Shown in pieces: positions 1 to 7,687 of a stretch of DNA of 36,878 nucleotides. A model generated the notes under the pieces. It did no database searches, was not told the origin of the DNA, and saw only the letters and a program-made list of their open reading frames with translations. Origin of the DNA: SFEL01 sp963640685 (GTDB lineage Bacteria > Bacillota > Clostridia > Christensenellales > CAG-138). How positions within the stretch are numbered: the first letter of the stretch is position 1; the number at the start of each line of letters is the position of its first letter. The translations under genes were made by a program, and so were the position numbers. The stretch lies in assembly GCA_963640685.1 (NCBI GenBank), contig CAVIAA010000022.1:1-36878 (forward strand), given 5' to 3'.

Positions 1-44
1 GCCGTACCGTCGCTTCCGGCGTCGTTTCCCAGATAATCGAGTAA
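1..44 (+). CDS. tuf: Elongation factor Tu, C-terminal end (partial)
   Basis: Only the last 14 codons are in the window. Reading from position 3 gives RTVASGVVSQIIE followed by TAA at 42-44, which matches the very conserved EF-Tu C-terminus (GRTV-GVV--IIE). EF-Tu delivers aminoacyl-tRNA to the ribosome as a GTP complex. A shared terminator follows at 62-90. The position beside sigH, rlmB and mrnC fits the usual Firmicutes order, where sigH lies near the secE-nusG-ribosomal protein region. The identification rests on a short C-terminal match plus this context. Confidence 0.75.
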   Translation, partial: RTVASGVVSQIIE

Positions 45-61
45 TTTCGAGATAATCAAAA

Positions 62-90
62 AAGAACCTCCGAACGGGGGTTCTTTTTTT
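62..90. terminator. Bidirectional rho-independent terminator between tuf and the Fic gene
   Basis: A stem with arms of about 10 bp (one G-U pair) around a GAAC loop at 62-85 is followed by a T run at 84-90 on the plus strand and preceded by an A run (57-63), which gives a T run on the minus strand. It can end both tuf (+) and the Fic gene (-). Confidence 0.85.
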
Positions 91-112
91 ATGATGTACT
101 TATATTTTCCCT

Positions 113-1153
113 TTATGCCCGCACGTATCGCGTTGCGCGGCCGGAGCCGATGCGGCGTATGCTGCCAGACTTTACCATGCTGCCGAGCACGGCCTCGACC
201 GTCGTTGGGCTGACGTCCGGTAATATTTTACATACATCCGCCTTTGAAAGCGGGGTAAGGCTATTGAGCACGGTTGCCTCAACGCGGGCCTGCTTTGTTA
301 TTTTTCGCCCGTTCAGTACGGCAAAGCGCTTGTCCAGCTCCTTATAGCACATATACAGCGTTGAAATGAAATTTTCAATGAACGGAAAGTATGTGTTGCG
401 GCTATCCTCCCACCCGGCGGAGGATCTCTTCAACGCCTCGTAATAGTGTCCCTTGTACAGGTTTATCTGCTCCTCAAAGGATACGTATTTTCCGGCGTCA
501 AAGTCGTTTTTATACAGCAGAAGCAGCGAAAGCAGCCGCGACATCCTGCCGTTGCCATCCCGAAACGGGTGTATGCAGAGAAAATCAAGTATTACGCAGG
601 GGATGAGCAGAAGCTGGTTTATTCCGGCGTCGCCCCGCGCCTCAAGGTAGGCGAGCGTAAGCTGCTGCATGGCCTCCCCGGTCTGCGCCGCGGGCGTTGG
701 GCGGAAGCGGACGCTTCGTTTCCCATCTGCGTCTATCTCAAGTATAACGTTGTCCTCGGTTTTATAGCGCCCGCCTTCGCCGGTGTACCGCATGAGCACG
801 CCGTGCAGATGCAGTATATCCCGCTCGCTCAGCTCAAGCTCGCCGCTGTGCAGGTGTATTTCGGCAAGTGCATCGCGGTAGCCCGCGATCTCCGCCTCGT
901 TGTGGTTCAGCGGTGCGCTGCTCCGATTAACTATCGCGGCGATGCGCTCATCGCTCGTGACTATCCCCTCTATCGCGTTTGAGCTCTTTACGGACTGCAC
1001 CCTTGCGACCGCCTCAAGCTCGCTGAAAACCTCAGTATGGTCCTCCCTGCGCACGCCGGCCATCACCCTGAGCTCCGCAATACTTGCAGTCAGGTTCACA
1101 AGGCTTGCGGGCAGCAGCCCGTTGTTCAAAAAAGAATAATCGAATTTGTGCAT
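113..1153 (-). CDS. Fic-domain protein with C-terminal winged-helix domain
   Basis: This 346-aa protein has the Fic catalytic motif HPFRDGNGRMSR (about residues 195-206; the core His accepts the reaction that normally transfers AMP from ATP to a target hydroxyl). An N-terminal SSNAIEG motif (about residues 57-63) matches the autoinhibitory helix (S/T)xxxE(G/N), so the enzyme is probably held inactive by its own N-terminus. The last ~60 residues look like a winged helix-turn-helix (LSKADVCKILPDVSPTTVEAVL), a common layout in chromosomal Fic proteins. The start ATG at 1153 has AAAGGA about 11 nt upstream. Two near-identical inverted repeats lie directly upstream (1171-1198 and 1215-1241) and could be its own operators. 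The target protein cannot be read from the sequence. Confidence 0.9.
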   Translation of the reverse strand: MHKFDYSFLNNGLLPASLVNLTASIAELRVMAGVRREDHTEVFSELEAVARVQSVKSSNAIEGIVTSDERIAAIVNRSSAPLNHNEAEIAGYRDALAEIHLHSGELELSERDILHLHGVLMRYTGEGGRYKTEDNVILEIDADGKRSVRFRPTPAAQTGEAMQQLTLAYLEARGDAGINQLLLIPCVILDFLCIHPFRDGNGRMSRLLSLLLLYKNDFDAGKYVSFEEQINLYKGHYYEALKRSSAGWEDSRNTYFPFIENFISTLYMCYKELDKRFAVLNGRKITKQARVEATVLNSLTPLSKADVCKILPDVSPTTVEAVLGSMVKSGSIRRIGSGRATRYVRA

Positions 1154-1170
1154 AGCCGCGCCGTCCTTTC

Positions 1171-1241
1171 TGCATATAATTTTATTGTTTTATATGCACA
1201 AACGCAACCCTTTCTGCATAATTTTATTGATTTTATATGCA
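1171..1241 (-). promoter_or_regulatory. Two tandem TGCATATAA-type inverted repeats upstream of the Fic gene
   Basis: Copy 1 (1171-1198) is an inverted repeat with arms TGCATATAA/TTATATGCA. Copy 2 (1215-1241) is a close variant with TGCATA/TATATGCA ends. Both are followed, on the minus strand, by AGAAAGG. They occupy the 94 bp between the sigH stop and the fic start, so they are candidate operators, perhaps for the winged-helix domain of the Fic protein itself. No clear -35/-10 pair stands out here. Confidence 0.5.
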
Positions 1242-1247
1242 GAAGCG

Positions 1248-1841
1248 CTACTTCTCCAGCGCCTCGGCGAGCTTTTTTTTAACACGGGAGAGGGCGTTGT
1301 CAACGCTCTTCAGCGGGCAGGGCACCGCCTCGGCGATCTCACGGTAGGTCATGCCCTTGAGGAAAAGCTCTGTAACCCGCCGCTCAAGCGGGGTCAGGCG
1401 GGTGCCGATGAGGCTGCGAACCGTCTCCGCCCGCTCACGGGTTATGAGGCTCTCCGCCGGGTCTCCCCCCGGCTGCTCGATGGTATCCAGCAGCGCCCGC
1501 TCGTCCTCGCTGTCCCTTCGGTTGAGCGAAATATAGCTGTTCAGCGGCTGGTGCTTCTGGCGGCGGCTCGCGCTTATGGCGGTCAGTATCTGGCGGGTTA
1601 TGCACAGCTCCGCAAAGGAGGAAAAGCCGGCGTTGTGATCCGGCCTGTAATCGCGTATCGCCTTATACAGCCCTATCATGCCCTCCTGAATGAGGTCGTC
1701 CCTGTCCGCGCCGATGAGGAAATACGGCCGCGCGATTATGCGCACCGCGTCCTTGTATTCGGCGCACAGCTGCTCCATAGCCTCGTCGTCCCCCGCCTGA
1801 GCGCGGCGAACCAGCTCGCTGTCCCTCTCCCGCGTTTCCAC
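1248..1841 (-). CDS. sigH: RNA polymerase sigma-H factor (Spo0H, sigma-30)
   Basis: This 197-aa sigma-70-family protein has region 2 (DLIQEGMIGLYKAIRDY, about residues 49-65, then the -10 recognition helix) and region 4 (LTPLERRVTELFLKGMTYREIAEAV, then the second helix SVDNALSRVKKKL). SigH drives early sporulation and stationary-phase genes in Firmicutes. The start is a GTG at 1841, only 6 nt after the rlmB stop, so the two are probably translated together. The order mrnC-rlmB-sigH next to tuf is the classical Firmicutes arrangement and supports SigH over another alternative sigma factor. The yacP (rae1) gene that often sits between rlmB and sigH is missing. Confidence 0.93.
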   Translation of the reverse strand: METRERDSELVRRAQAGDDEAMEQLCAEYKDAVRIIARPYFLIGADRDDLIQEGMIGLYKAIRDYRPDHNAGFSSFAELCITRQILTAISASRRQKHQPLNSYISLNRRDSEDERALLDTIEQPGGDPAESLITRERAETVRSLIGTRLTPLERRVTELFLKGMTYREIAEAVPCPLKSVDNALSRVKKKLAEALEK

Positions 1842-1847
1842 CTCTGC

Positions 1848-2945
1848 TTAGCCCTGCCTTTTCTTTTCGTACATCAATATTGCGGCGGAAACAGCGGCGT
1901 TCAGCGAGTCTATGTGCCCCCACATGGGAATTGACACCAGAAAATCGCACTTTTCGCGAACAAGCCTGCTGAGGCCGTCTCCCTCGTTGCCGATGACCAG
2001 CCCGACAGCGCCCTTAAGGTCGGTTTTTGCCATTTCGGTGCCGCTCATGTCCGCGCCCGCTATCCACAGCCCCTCGTCCTTTAGCCGGTCGATTGCCCCC
2101 GCAAGGTTGGATACCCGCGCTACCTTCATGTATTCCACGGCGCCGGCCGAGGCCTTGCTCGCGGCGGCGGTAACGGATGCGCACCTGCGCTTTGGAATCA
2201 CCACGCCGTGCGCGCCGGCGCACTCCGCGCTGCGGATTATGCTGCCGAGGTTGTGCGGGTCCTCGATTCCGTCCAGCAGTATTATAAACGGCTTCTCGTC
2301 CTTTTCCCGCGCCGCCTTCAGTATGTCCGAAATTTCGCAGTACTCCACCCCAGGAACCTGCGCAACTATGCCCTGATGGTTGCCGGTCCTGCCGCCGTGG
2401 CCAAAGGGCAAACACATTTCGTCCAGCTTGCCCCGCTCAACCTCGCGAACCTGAACGCCGTTGTCCCGTGCAAGGTTGATTATCTCCCGAAGCGAGCCGT
2501 CCGGCTCCCTTGAAACCAGTATCCGGTCGATGCTGCGGCCGCTCCTTACCGCCTCGCGAACGGCGTTGCGCCCCATTATGATATACGGCAGCTCGTCCGG
2601 CTCGTTTACCGGCTGCTCCCGCTGCTCGCTGCGCCCCGTGTATTCCTCGGCAGCTCTGTTCTCCTGCCTTTTATCGTATTTTTCATACGGCTTTTTATCG
2701 TAAGGCTTTTTGTCGTACCTTTTATCATAAGACTTATTTTCATAAGGCTTTTTTTCGTTCTTATCGTTCTTATCGTACTTATCGTACTTATTGTCATACT
2801 GCCTGCTGCCGTACTGTTTTTTTTCATACGGCCTGTCCTCGCGTTTTTTGCCGTATTCGCGGCCTTCGTCAAGCCTTGTGCCGTAGGGCTTGCGGTTGTC
2901 GTATCTGCGGCGCTCTCCGTCGCTCCTCCTGCCGTCGTATGCCAT
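1848..2945 (-). CDS. rlmB: 23S rRNA (guanosine-2'-O-)-methyltransferase RlmB family (SpoU/TrmH), with long charged N-terminal tail
   Basis: This 365-aa protein uses S-adenosylmethionine to 2'-O-methylate RNA. The C-terminal ~250 residues are a standard SpoU methyltransferase: a substrate-binding part starting at YIIMGRNAVREAVRSG, then the knot motifs ILLDGIEDPHNLGSIIRSAE, LVIGNEGDGLSRLV and SIPMWGHIDSLNAAVSAAI. The first ~115 residues are unusual, a low-complexity tail of K, D, Y, R, E and N with repeated YDK/PYEK/YDKN units, and typical RlmB lacks it. The start ATG at 2945 has a strong GGAGGA site. It lies 17 nt after mrnC and is followed at once by sigH, so it belongs to one operon. Confidence 0.92.
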   Translation of the reverse strand: MAYDGRRSDGERRRYDNRKPYGTRLDEGREYGKKREDRPYEKKQYGSRQYDNKYDKYDKNDKNEKKPYENKSYDKRYDKKPYDKKPYEKYDKRQENRAAEEYTGRSEQREQPVNEPDELPYIIMGRNAVREAVRSGRSIDRILVSREPDGSLREIINLARDNGVQVREVERGKLDEMCLPFGHGGRTGNHQGIVAQVPGVEYCEISDILKAAREKDEKPFIILLDGIEDPHNLGSIIRSAECAGAHGVVIPKRRCASVTAAASKASAGAVEYMKVARVSNLAGAIDRLKDEGLWIAGADMSGTEMAKTDLKGAVGLVIGNEGDGLSRLVREKCDFLVSIPMWGHIDSLNAAVSAAILMYEKKRQG

Positions 2946-2962
2946 TTTCTCTTCCTCCCCTT

Positions 2963-3385
2963 TTATGCCTCTTCAAAAAGCGTCTTTTTTATTCCCTGCA
3001 TCAGCTCGGTGAGCCGCGCGTCGCTGCCGCTTAAATATAAGTAGCCCAGCAGCGCCTCCAGCCCGCTTGCCGCCCTGTAATCCGCCATTTCGGCGTGCTT
3101 CGGAACGGTGCCCATGTGGCTGTTGCGCCCCCGCTTGAATATATACAGCTCCTCCTCGCTGAGCCCGTCCATTATCGCCCGCGCGCCCTTCGCCTGAGCC
3201 GCCGCGCAGACCCTTTTGCTCGCCATAACGTGCAGCCCGTGCGCCGTTGCGTCGCTCTGCTCAATGAGCCAGCTGCGCACGAACAGGTCGTACACCGTGT
3301 CGCCGATATACGCCAGCACCAGCGGGTTAAGCTGCCGCGGGTCCTTGCGCCGCCCCCCGAGTATGCCTTCTACAATGCTTTCCAA
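2963..3385 (-). CDS. mrnC: Mini-ribonuclease III (23S rRNA maturation)
   Basis: This 140-aa protein has an RNase III catalytic fold without a double-stranded RNA-binding domain, as in the Mini-III family that trims the ends of 23S rRNA precursors. Visible motifs are LAYIGDTVYDLFVR (with the metal-binding acidic residue) near residue 24 and ASGLEALLGYLYL near residue 107 (the second acidic residue). The likely start is TTG at 3385 with AAAGGA upstream. It is first in the mrnC-rlmB-sigH run and has its own candidate promoter at 3421-3449. Confidence 0.92.
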   Translation of the reverse strand: MESIVEGILGGRRKDPRQLNPLVLAYIGDTVYDLFVRSWLIEQSDATAHGLHVMASKRVCAAAQAKGARAIMDGLSEEELYIFKRGRNSHMGTVPKHAEMADYRAASGLEALLGYLYLSGSDARLTELMQGIKKTLFEEA

Positions 3386-3420
3386 ATGCTTCAGTTCCTT
3401 TGCATAGCTTTTCGGTTTAT

Positions 3421-3449
3421 ATTATAAATGTAAACGCCGCCGCAGTCCA
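3421..3449 (-). promoter_or_regulatory. Candidate sigma-A promoter for mrnC-rlmB-sigH
   Basis: On the minus strand a perfect TATAAT (3421-3426) lies 17 bp from TGGACT (3444-3449), a weak -35. It sits in the short gap between cwlD and mrnC. Confidence 0.5.
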
Positions 3450-3450
3450 G

Positions 3451-4107
3451 CTAATTTGCGGAAAGGTACGCCACTATGCCGTTTGCAATGCCGCGGGCAA
3501 GGCTCCTCTGGTGCTCCCGGCTCTGCAAGAGCCTCTCGTCCTCCGCGTTGGATAAAAACCCGCACTCGACCAGCACCGCAGTTGGCCTGCTCTCGCGAAT
3601 GACGTAGTAATCCCCCGGGTTGGCAAGCCTGCTCGGCGCGCCTATCTCCTCCGTTATCCCGTCTATGACCGCCTTTGCAAGCCGCTCCCCCTCTTCGCTC
3701 CCCTGCATGTAAAACGCCATCGGCCCGTGAACGGCGGGATCCGTGAATTTGTTCATGTGAACGCTGACAACGAGGTCAACCCCGCTGCCGTTCATTATTG
3801 CCCGCCGCGCCGCCATATCTGCCTTTTTGCTATCGGCAAGCGCCTCCTCCCCCTCCCGGGTGAGTATCACGTCAAAGCCTGCGCCCTCCAGCTCCTGCTT
3901 CAAATAGCCGCTCACCGCAAGGTTCAGCCCCGCCTCCTCGACCCCGCTTATGCCGACCGCGCCGCAGTCCTCCCCTCCGTGCCCGGGGTCGATGACTATG
4001 AGCGCCCTGCCCGCCGAAGCCTCCGCCGCCCGCCCCGAAAGCGCAAGCAGCAGCATAAGCGCAATTATGATTATCGCAAGCCCGCTTATCAGCCGCCTTT
4101 TTATCAT
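3451..4107 (-). CDS. cwlD: N-acetylmuramoyl-L-alanine amidase CwlD (spore cortex, muramic delta-lactam formation)
   Basis: This 218-aa Amidase_3 protein is a zinc hydrolase that cuts the bond between muramic acid and L-alanine. The motifs are VIDPGHGG (first zinc His), GVEEAGLNL (zinc Glu), VSVHMN (second zinc His) and AVLVECGFLSN (catalytic Glu). An N-terminal membrane segment (about residues 5-22) anchors it outside the membrane. The size and simple architecture match CwlD, which acts with PdaA to make muramic delta-lactam in the cortex; a general cell-wall amidase is the alternative. I chose ATG at 4107 because GGGAGGTGAGG lies just upstream. A reading from 4140 would add 11 residues without a better site. 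Confidence 0.83.
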   Translation of the reverse strand: MIKRRLISGLAIIIIALMLLLALSGRAAEASAGRALIVIDPGHGGEDCGAVGISGVEEAGLNLAVSGYLKQELEGAGFDVILTREGEEALADSKKADMAARRAIMNGSGVDLVVSVHMNKFTDPAVHGPMAFYMQGSEEGERLAKAVIDGITEEIGAPSRLANPGDYYVIRESRPTAVLVECGFLSNAEDERLLQSREHQRSLARGIANGIVAYLSAN

Positions 4108-4140
4108 CTCCTCACCTCCCGCTAAAAGCATATGCGCCAA

Positions 4141-4490
4141 AAGCTGTGCTTATGCGTGTTTTGTCGGTTTTTGTGCTTTTGAAGGGGTTTTGGCGGCGCT
4201 CCTGCACTGCACGCCGGGCGCATTATTCGCTCGATTTGTACTTATACAGTGCATATTCAGGGCAGATATCCACATTACCAACATAGTTATCAACATTCAG
4301 AGGCACTTAAACGCGGTCTTTTTGGCATAATATCCATGTTTTCAACATACCCTTATCAATGCCTCAACACTGCCGCTTATGCACCGTTCATGCATGAACG
4401 AAATGCTTCCCGCTTATGGCAGATGCCCCTTTTTGCAGCCCGCGCCATATCATAACGCTATGCCTTGGGAGTGAAGTTTTGGTTGACAGG
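4141..4490. other. Gene-free region upstream of cwlD
   Basis: I find no convincing gene here. It contains several TTATCAACA-like or TATCCACA-like 9-mers (4266-4274, 4287-4295, 4339-4347) resembling imperfect DnaA boxes, and a perfect 16-bp palindrome at 4385-4400 (CGTTCATGCATGAACG) that could be an operator. Any cwlD promoter must also lie here; a sporulation (sigma-E/G) promoter is expected, but I could not place one firmly. Confidence 0.4.
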
Positions 4491-4495
4491 CAAAA

Positions 4496-4521
4496 TAAAA
4501 ACAGCTGCCCTTTCGGGCAGC
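4496..4521 (-). terminator. Rho-independent terminator after the YcxB-like gene
   Basis: Stem GCTGCCC-TTTC-GGGCAGC at 4504-4521, followed on the minus strand by TGTTTTTATTTT. It ends the 4596-5123 gene. Confidence 0.85.
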
Positions 4522-4595
4522 CAAAGGGGGGGATCGTAAAGGGGCGCGGTGCCCCGGGGCAAGCTTGTCGTATGTCAAGCCCATTCCTGAGCCTG

Positions 4596-5123
4596 TTACC
4601 TGTCAAATTCCTTCTTTTCCCGCTCGTAGGGTATTTCGGGGTGCTCAGATTGCATCCAGGCCTTGAACTCCTCCGGCGTGCCCTTGGTAAAGCCCGCCTT
4701 GTCCAGCCGCACAAAGTCGTTATCCACCGCAAGGTCAAAGTAGCTCCTGGCCTCAACGAACTTCTTAACCTGCTTGAAGAACACCTCGTTGCTCATTTCG
4801 CCGTCCTCAAAGAGCCGTATGGTATTGCCGACGACTATTTTGCAGTCCCAGTATTTCTTGCCCTTTTGAACGCGCATCATCTTGAACTGCTTGCCGGCCA
4901 GCATCGGGCGGAAGAGTATGCTGCGGTATACGCTTATCAGCATGAGCATCAGCGCAAGCGACTTCCAGCGGACGGAGAGGTTGTTTTTGTAGAATATCAC
5001 CGCACCAACGGTGGAAAGGAGCAGTATGGCCATCCACGGCCAGAAGCTGAGCACCTTGTAAAACACCGGCGTCGTCCAGCGCTGATACCGCCTGATGTCC
5101 ATTCTGTATTCGTTTTCAAACAT
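4596..5123 (-). CDS. YcxB-like membrane protein of unknown function
   Basis: This 175-aa protein has two hydrophobic segments near the N-terminus (around FWPWMAILLLSTVGAVIFY, residues 28-46, and SLALMLMLISVYRSILF, residues 55-71), then a soluble domain. The pattern resembles YcxB-type proteins: a short beta-rich domain (VVGNTIRLFEDGEMSNEVFFKQVKKFVEARSYF trend) that ends in a GTPEEFKAWM motif. No enzymatic residues are evident. It stands alone between two terminators (4496-4521 and 5222-5250) and its function is unknown. Confidence 0.7.
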   Translation of the reverse strand: MFENEYRMDIRRYQRWTTPVFYKVLSFWPWMAILLLSTVGAVIFYKNNLSVRWKSLALMLMLISVYRSILFRPMLAGKQFKMMRVQKGKKYWDCKIVVGNTIRLFEDGEMSNEVFFKQVKKFVEARSYFDLAVDNDFVRLDKAGFTKGTPEEFKAWMQSEHPEIPYEREKKEFDR

Positions 5124-5221
5124 ATGCTTTCCTCCGTTGACTTGATTATCCTTACCAATATTTTAACATATACTTCTGCCGCAGTCTACAATATCAGGTA
5201 TTTTTATTTTGCGCCTTCCGC

Positions 5222-5250
5222 AAAAAAAGAGCCGCCCTTTCGGGCAGCCC
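5222..5250 (-). terminator. Rho-independent terminator after the TauE/SafE permease
   Basis: Nine-pair stem (two G-U pairs) at 5229-5250 with a TTTC loop, followed on the minus strand by seven T (5222-5228). Confidence 0.88.
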
Positions 5251-5276
5251 TTTAAGTAAGTCACTTCGTTTATTTA

Positions 5277-6173
5277 TTACGCCTTCTGAGCCTTGAGGTC
5301 CTTGGAGCGTGCGGAGAGTATGCTGTAGGAGGTCCAGAGGAGCACTACGCATACGAGGTAGATCAGAGCCTTCATGGGCAGGCTGGTGATGATCTTCCAT
5401 GCGATGAATACGCCGATGCAGCCGCCGATCATGTTGCCCAGAGTTGCTACTACGTCGTAGCGGCTCTTCTTGATGAACACGATGGAGTTAGCAGGCATGA
5501 GCAGCGCGCAGGAGCCCATGAATACGGGGAAGCAGGTGGAAGCGGAGCAGCCGAGCAGCAGGCAGGTCGCCATGCAGGGTGCGTAGAGGCCGAAGCCAAC
5601 GTCCATCAGAGCGCCCCAGAAGAAGTTCAGGATAACGGCTACCCAGAACTGCCACTGACCGACGGTGAAGCCGATGCCCTCGCCGATAACGCCGAAGGGG
5701 CCGATGCCGGAGTTCTTGCAGAACATTATGACAGCGGTGCCAAGCATTGCGCAGCCGACCCAGAGACGGATCTGGTTAACGTTCCACTTGGTGATTATCT
5801 CGGCCATCGCATAAGCGCCGATCATGGCGGCTACGCACATGGATACGAGGAAGATGGGCTCGCACTCAACGGTGTTGGTGAAGATCAGAGCCTCGAATAT
5901 AACGGGGAAGGTATCGCCAACGTTCAGAGTGCCGGGGATGTTGATATCGTCAACATTCTTGAACAGCTTATACATGAAGGTCGTGGGTGCAAAGGAGCCG
6001 CAGCCGAGGGTATCGAGGAAGTTTGCGAGGATACCTACGAACATGCCCTGTGCCCAAGCCTTGCCGCCGGCCTTGGCGCATTCGCCCTTGTGGTTCTTGT
6101 TAATGTCTACGATCAGGTCAACAGCGATGCCTACGAAGCATACCGCGAGGATAATTTGAAGTGCCAGTACCAT
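5277..6173 (-). CDS. TauE/SafE-family anion permease
   Basis: This 298-aa protein is almost wholly hydrophobic, with about eight membrane segments and the two-half layout of TauE/SafE transporters (an early ANFLDTLGCGSFAPTT stretch and a later NFFWGALMDVGFGLYAP stretch are the two pseudo-repeats). The family moves small anions such as sulfite, sulfoacetate or organic acids; the substrate here is unknown. The start is ATG at 6173 because GGAGGA lies 7 nt upstream; a GTG at 6188 falls inside that ribosome site. It is monocistronic, with a strong promoter (6303-6331) and its own terminator. Its isoleucine codons are mostly ATC, as in the prd genes but unlike nearby genes, which suggests high expression. 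Confidence 0.85.
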   Translation of the reverse strand: MVLALQIILAVCFVGIAVDLIVDINKNHKGECAKAGGKAWAQGMFVGILANFLDTLGCGSFAPTTFMYKLFKNVDDINIPGTLNVGDTFPVIFEALIFTNTVECEPIFLVSMCVAAMIGAYAMAEIITKWNVNQIRLWVGCAMLGTAVIMFCKNSGIGPFGVIGEGIGFTVGQWQFWVAVILNFFWGALMDVGFGLYAPCMATCLLLGCSASTCFPVFMGSCALLMPANSIVFIKKSRYDVVATLGNMIGGCIGVFIAWKIITSLPMKALIYLVCVVLLWTSYSILSARSKDLKAQKA

Positions 6174-6302
6174 TAATAATTCCTCCACAAAAGATTTAGA
6201 TTTTTAGGTTTGTGCTGTGGTTTCTTCCTGTCGTGAATATCATCGCCGCATTTCCCCTATGCGGCGGGTCAGCTGCGCGCCAGTCAGCCTCAGCACGTTA
6301 TT

Positions 6303-6331
6303 ATTGTAACAACAATGTGTCTTTTTGTCAA
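6303..6331 (-). promoter_or_regulatory. Sigma-A promoter of the TauE/SafE permease
   Basis: TTGACA (6326-6331), 17-bp spacer, TACAAT (6303-6308) on the minus strand. This leaves a 5' leader of about 120 nt before the start at 6173. The leader contains GC-rich stretches that may fold, but I recognise no riboswitch in it. Confidence 0.85.
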
Positions 6332-6660
6332 CGAACTTATCGGCGGCTTTCTTCCTCAAAATACCCGAAAAATTCCTCAATTTATTCATCGCGATTAGCG
6401 TTTTCCCCAATATATAGGCTGTTTTATTGACTTTTCCACAACAAATTGCGCTTTGCGGCTTTCTTCATAATCAACATTACAATTTCGCATGATTTTTGGC
6501 AAATCATTAGACTTTGTGCATTTTTCGACCTTTTTTCCGCGTTTTGCCGCTTTCTTCCCGTTTTGCCCGCTTTTCCCGCGCCGTTTTCTTCTTTCTGCGA
6601 AGATTTACTCTTATGCCGCTTTTCTGCTTATATATGTTTTTATATGCCCGCCGTCTGTGG
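6332..6660. other. Gene-free region between the permease promoter and the membrane protein
   Basis: This is pyrimidine-rich sequence on the plus strand (many TTTTCC and TTCTTC runs). An open reading frame runs through it in frame with the downstream membrane protein, but it has no ribosome site and its translation is not membrane-protein-like, so I regard it as non-coding upstream sequence. Confidence 0.5.
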
Positions 6661-6666
6661 TATAAT
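6661..6666 (+). promoter_or_regulatory. -10 element of a possible leaderless promoter
   Basis: A perfect TATAAT lies only 7 bp before the ATG at 6674, so a transcript started at the usual distance would begin at or just before the start codon. No good -35 was found. Confidence 0.4.
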
Positions 6667-6673
6667 ACCGCAT

Positions 6674-7687
6674 ATGAGTGATACGCAAAAAACAAGGGCT
6701 TTTTATATCTCCGCGGCGGCGCTTGCGCTGCTCTTTGTGCGGTTTGCTTTGTGGTGCATAAGCTCCGGCTGCTCGGTGCTTTCAATGGCGTATGCCGGGG
6801 TGATCGCGGCGCTGCTCGGCCTTGCGCTTATCCGGCTTATCCCCGCCGCGCTCTGCTTTGACTATTTGCGCGAGCCGCAGCCGCTTCCCCCCTGCCGCGA
6901 AGCCTCCGAGGCGAGGCTGCACCCCTATTCGGCGCTGCTGCTGCGCGCGCTGCTGCTAAGGCTGGCGCTGTGCTTTGCGGCGTACTGCTTTGACCTTATG
7001 CAAAACGGGTACTCCGGCGGGCTGGTGAGCACCCTCGGCCTGCTGCTTTCGGGTCAGCCGCTTCCGCCGGTTCCGGCCGCGCTGCTCTCGGCGCTGCTTT
7101 CTGCCGCCTCGGCTATAGCCGCATACGAGCTGTTTTCGCTGGATACCGACAGGTGCTCTGCGCTCCTTGGCGCAACGCTGCTCTGTGCTCTGCCGGAAAG
7201 CTCGCTGCTGCTCTGCTCGCTCCCTGCGGGGCTGCTGCTTGCCTGCCTGCTGCTCTCGGCAAATTTTCTCCGCCGCAAAAAATACCCGCTCGGCGGGCTG
7301 CTTGCCCTCGGCGCGGTCGGCTCGGCTCTCTGGTATTCCGGCGGGCTTTCGGGCTTTGTTTCGGGGTACTCCTCCTTCCTCTCCGTCGCCGCAAGCAATA
7401 TGGAGCGGCTTCTCCCCTGCTTTAGAGCTGCGGGCGGCTGGCTCGCCCCGCTGGTTTCGGATATAGCCTGTCCCGCAATTTCGCTGCTGGTGCTTGTTCT
7501 CGCTTCTGATAAGCTCCGCCCGACGTATTCAGCGCTTGGGCTGCTGCTGTTTATTCTGCTGCCCGGCTTCCCCTCCTTCCCTGCGGCGTTCGGCCTTTGC
7601 CTGCTGATAAAGGGAAGGCAGCAGCGGCTGCTTCTGCTGCTGCTCTCGCTCTCCGCCCTGCTCATAAACATATGGCTGCTGCTTTAG
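6674..7687 (+). CDS. Polytopic membrane protein of unknown function
   Basis: This 337-aa protein is extremely rich in Leu, Ala and Ser, with about eight to ten predicted membrane helices. After the first two helices there is a short polar part (REPQPLPPCREASEAR). The layout (long helices with short loops, an early hydrophilic loop) resembles multi-pass glycosyltransferase or mannosyltransferase-like membrane proteins, but no catalytic motif is visible, so I give no function. ATG at 6674 is chosen because a TATAAT lies just upstream and the protein begins with a plausible polar tip (MSDTQKTRAF); there is no Shine-Dalgarno. Its stop overlaps the stop of spoIID on the other strand. Confidence 0.6.
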   Translation: MSDTQKTRAFYISAAALALLFVRFALWCISSGCSVLSMAYAGVIAALLGLALIRLIPAALCFDYLREPQPLPPCREASEARLHPYSALLLRALLLRLALCFAAYCFDLMQNGYSGGLVSTLGLLLSGQPLPPVPAALLSALLSAASAIAAYELFSLDTDRCSALLGATLLCALPESSLLLCSLPAGLLLACLLLSANFLRRKKYPLGGLLALGAVGSALWYSGGLSGFVSGYSSFLSVAASNMERLLPCFRAAGGWLAPLVSDIACPAISLLVLVLASDKLRPTYSALGLLLFILLPGFPSFPAAFGLCLLIKGRQQRLLLLLLSLSALLINIWLLL

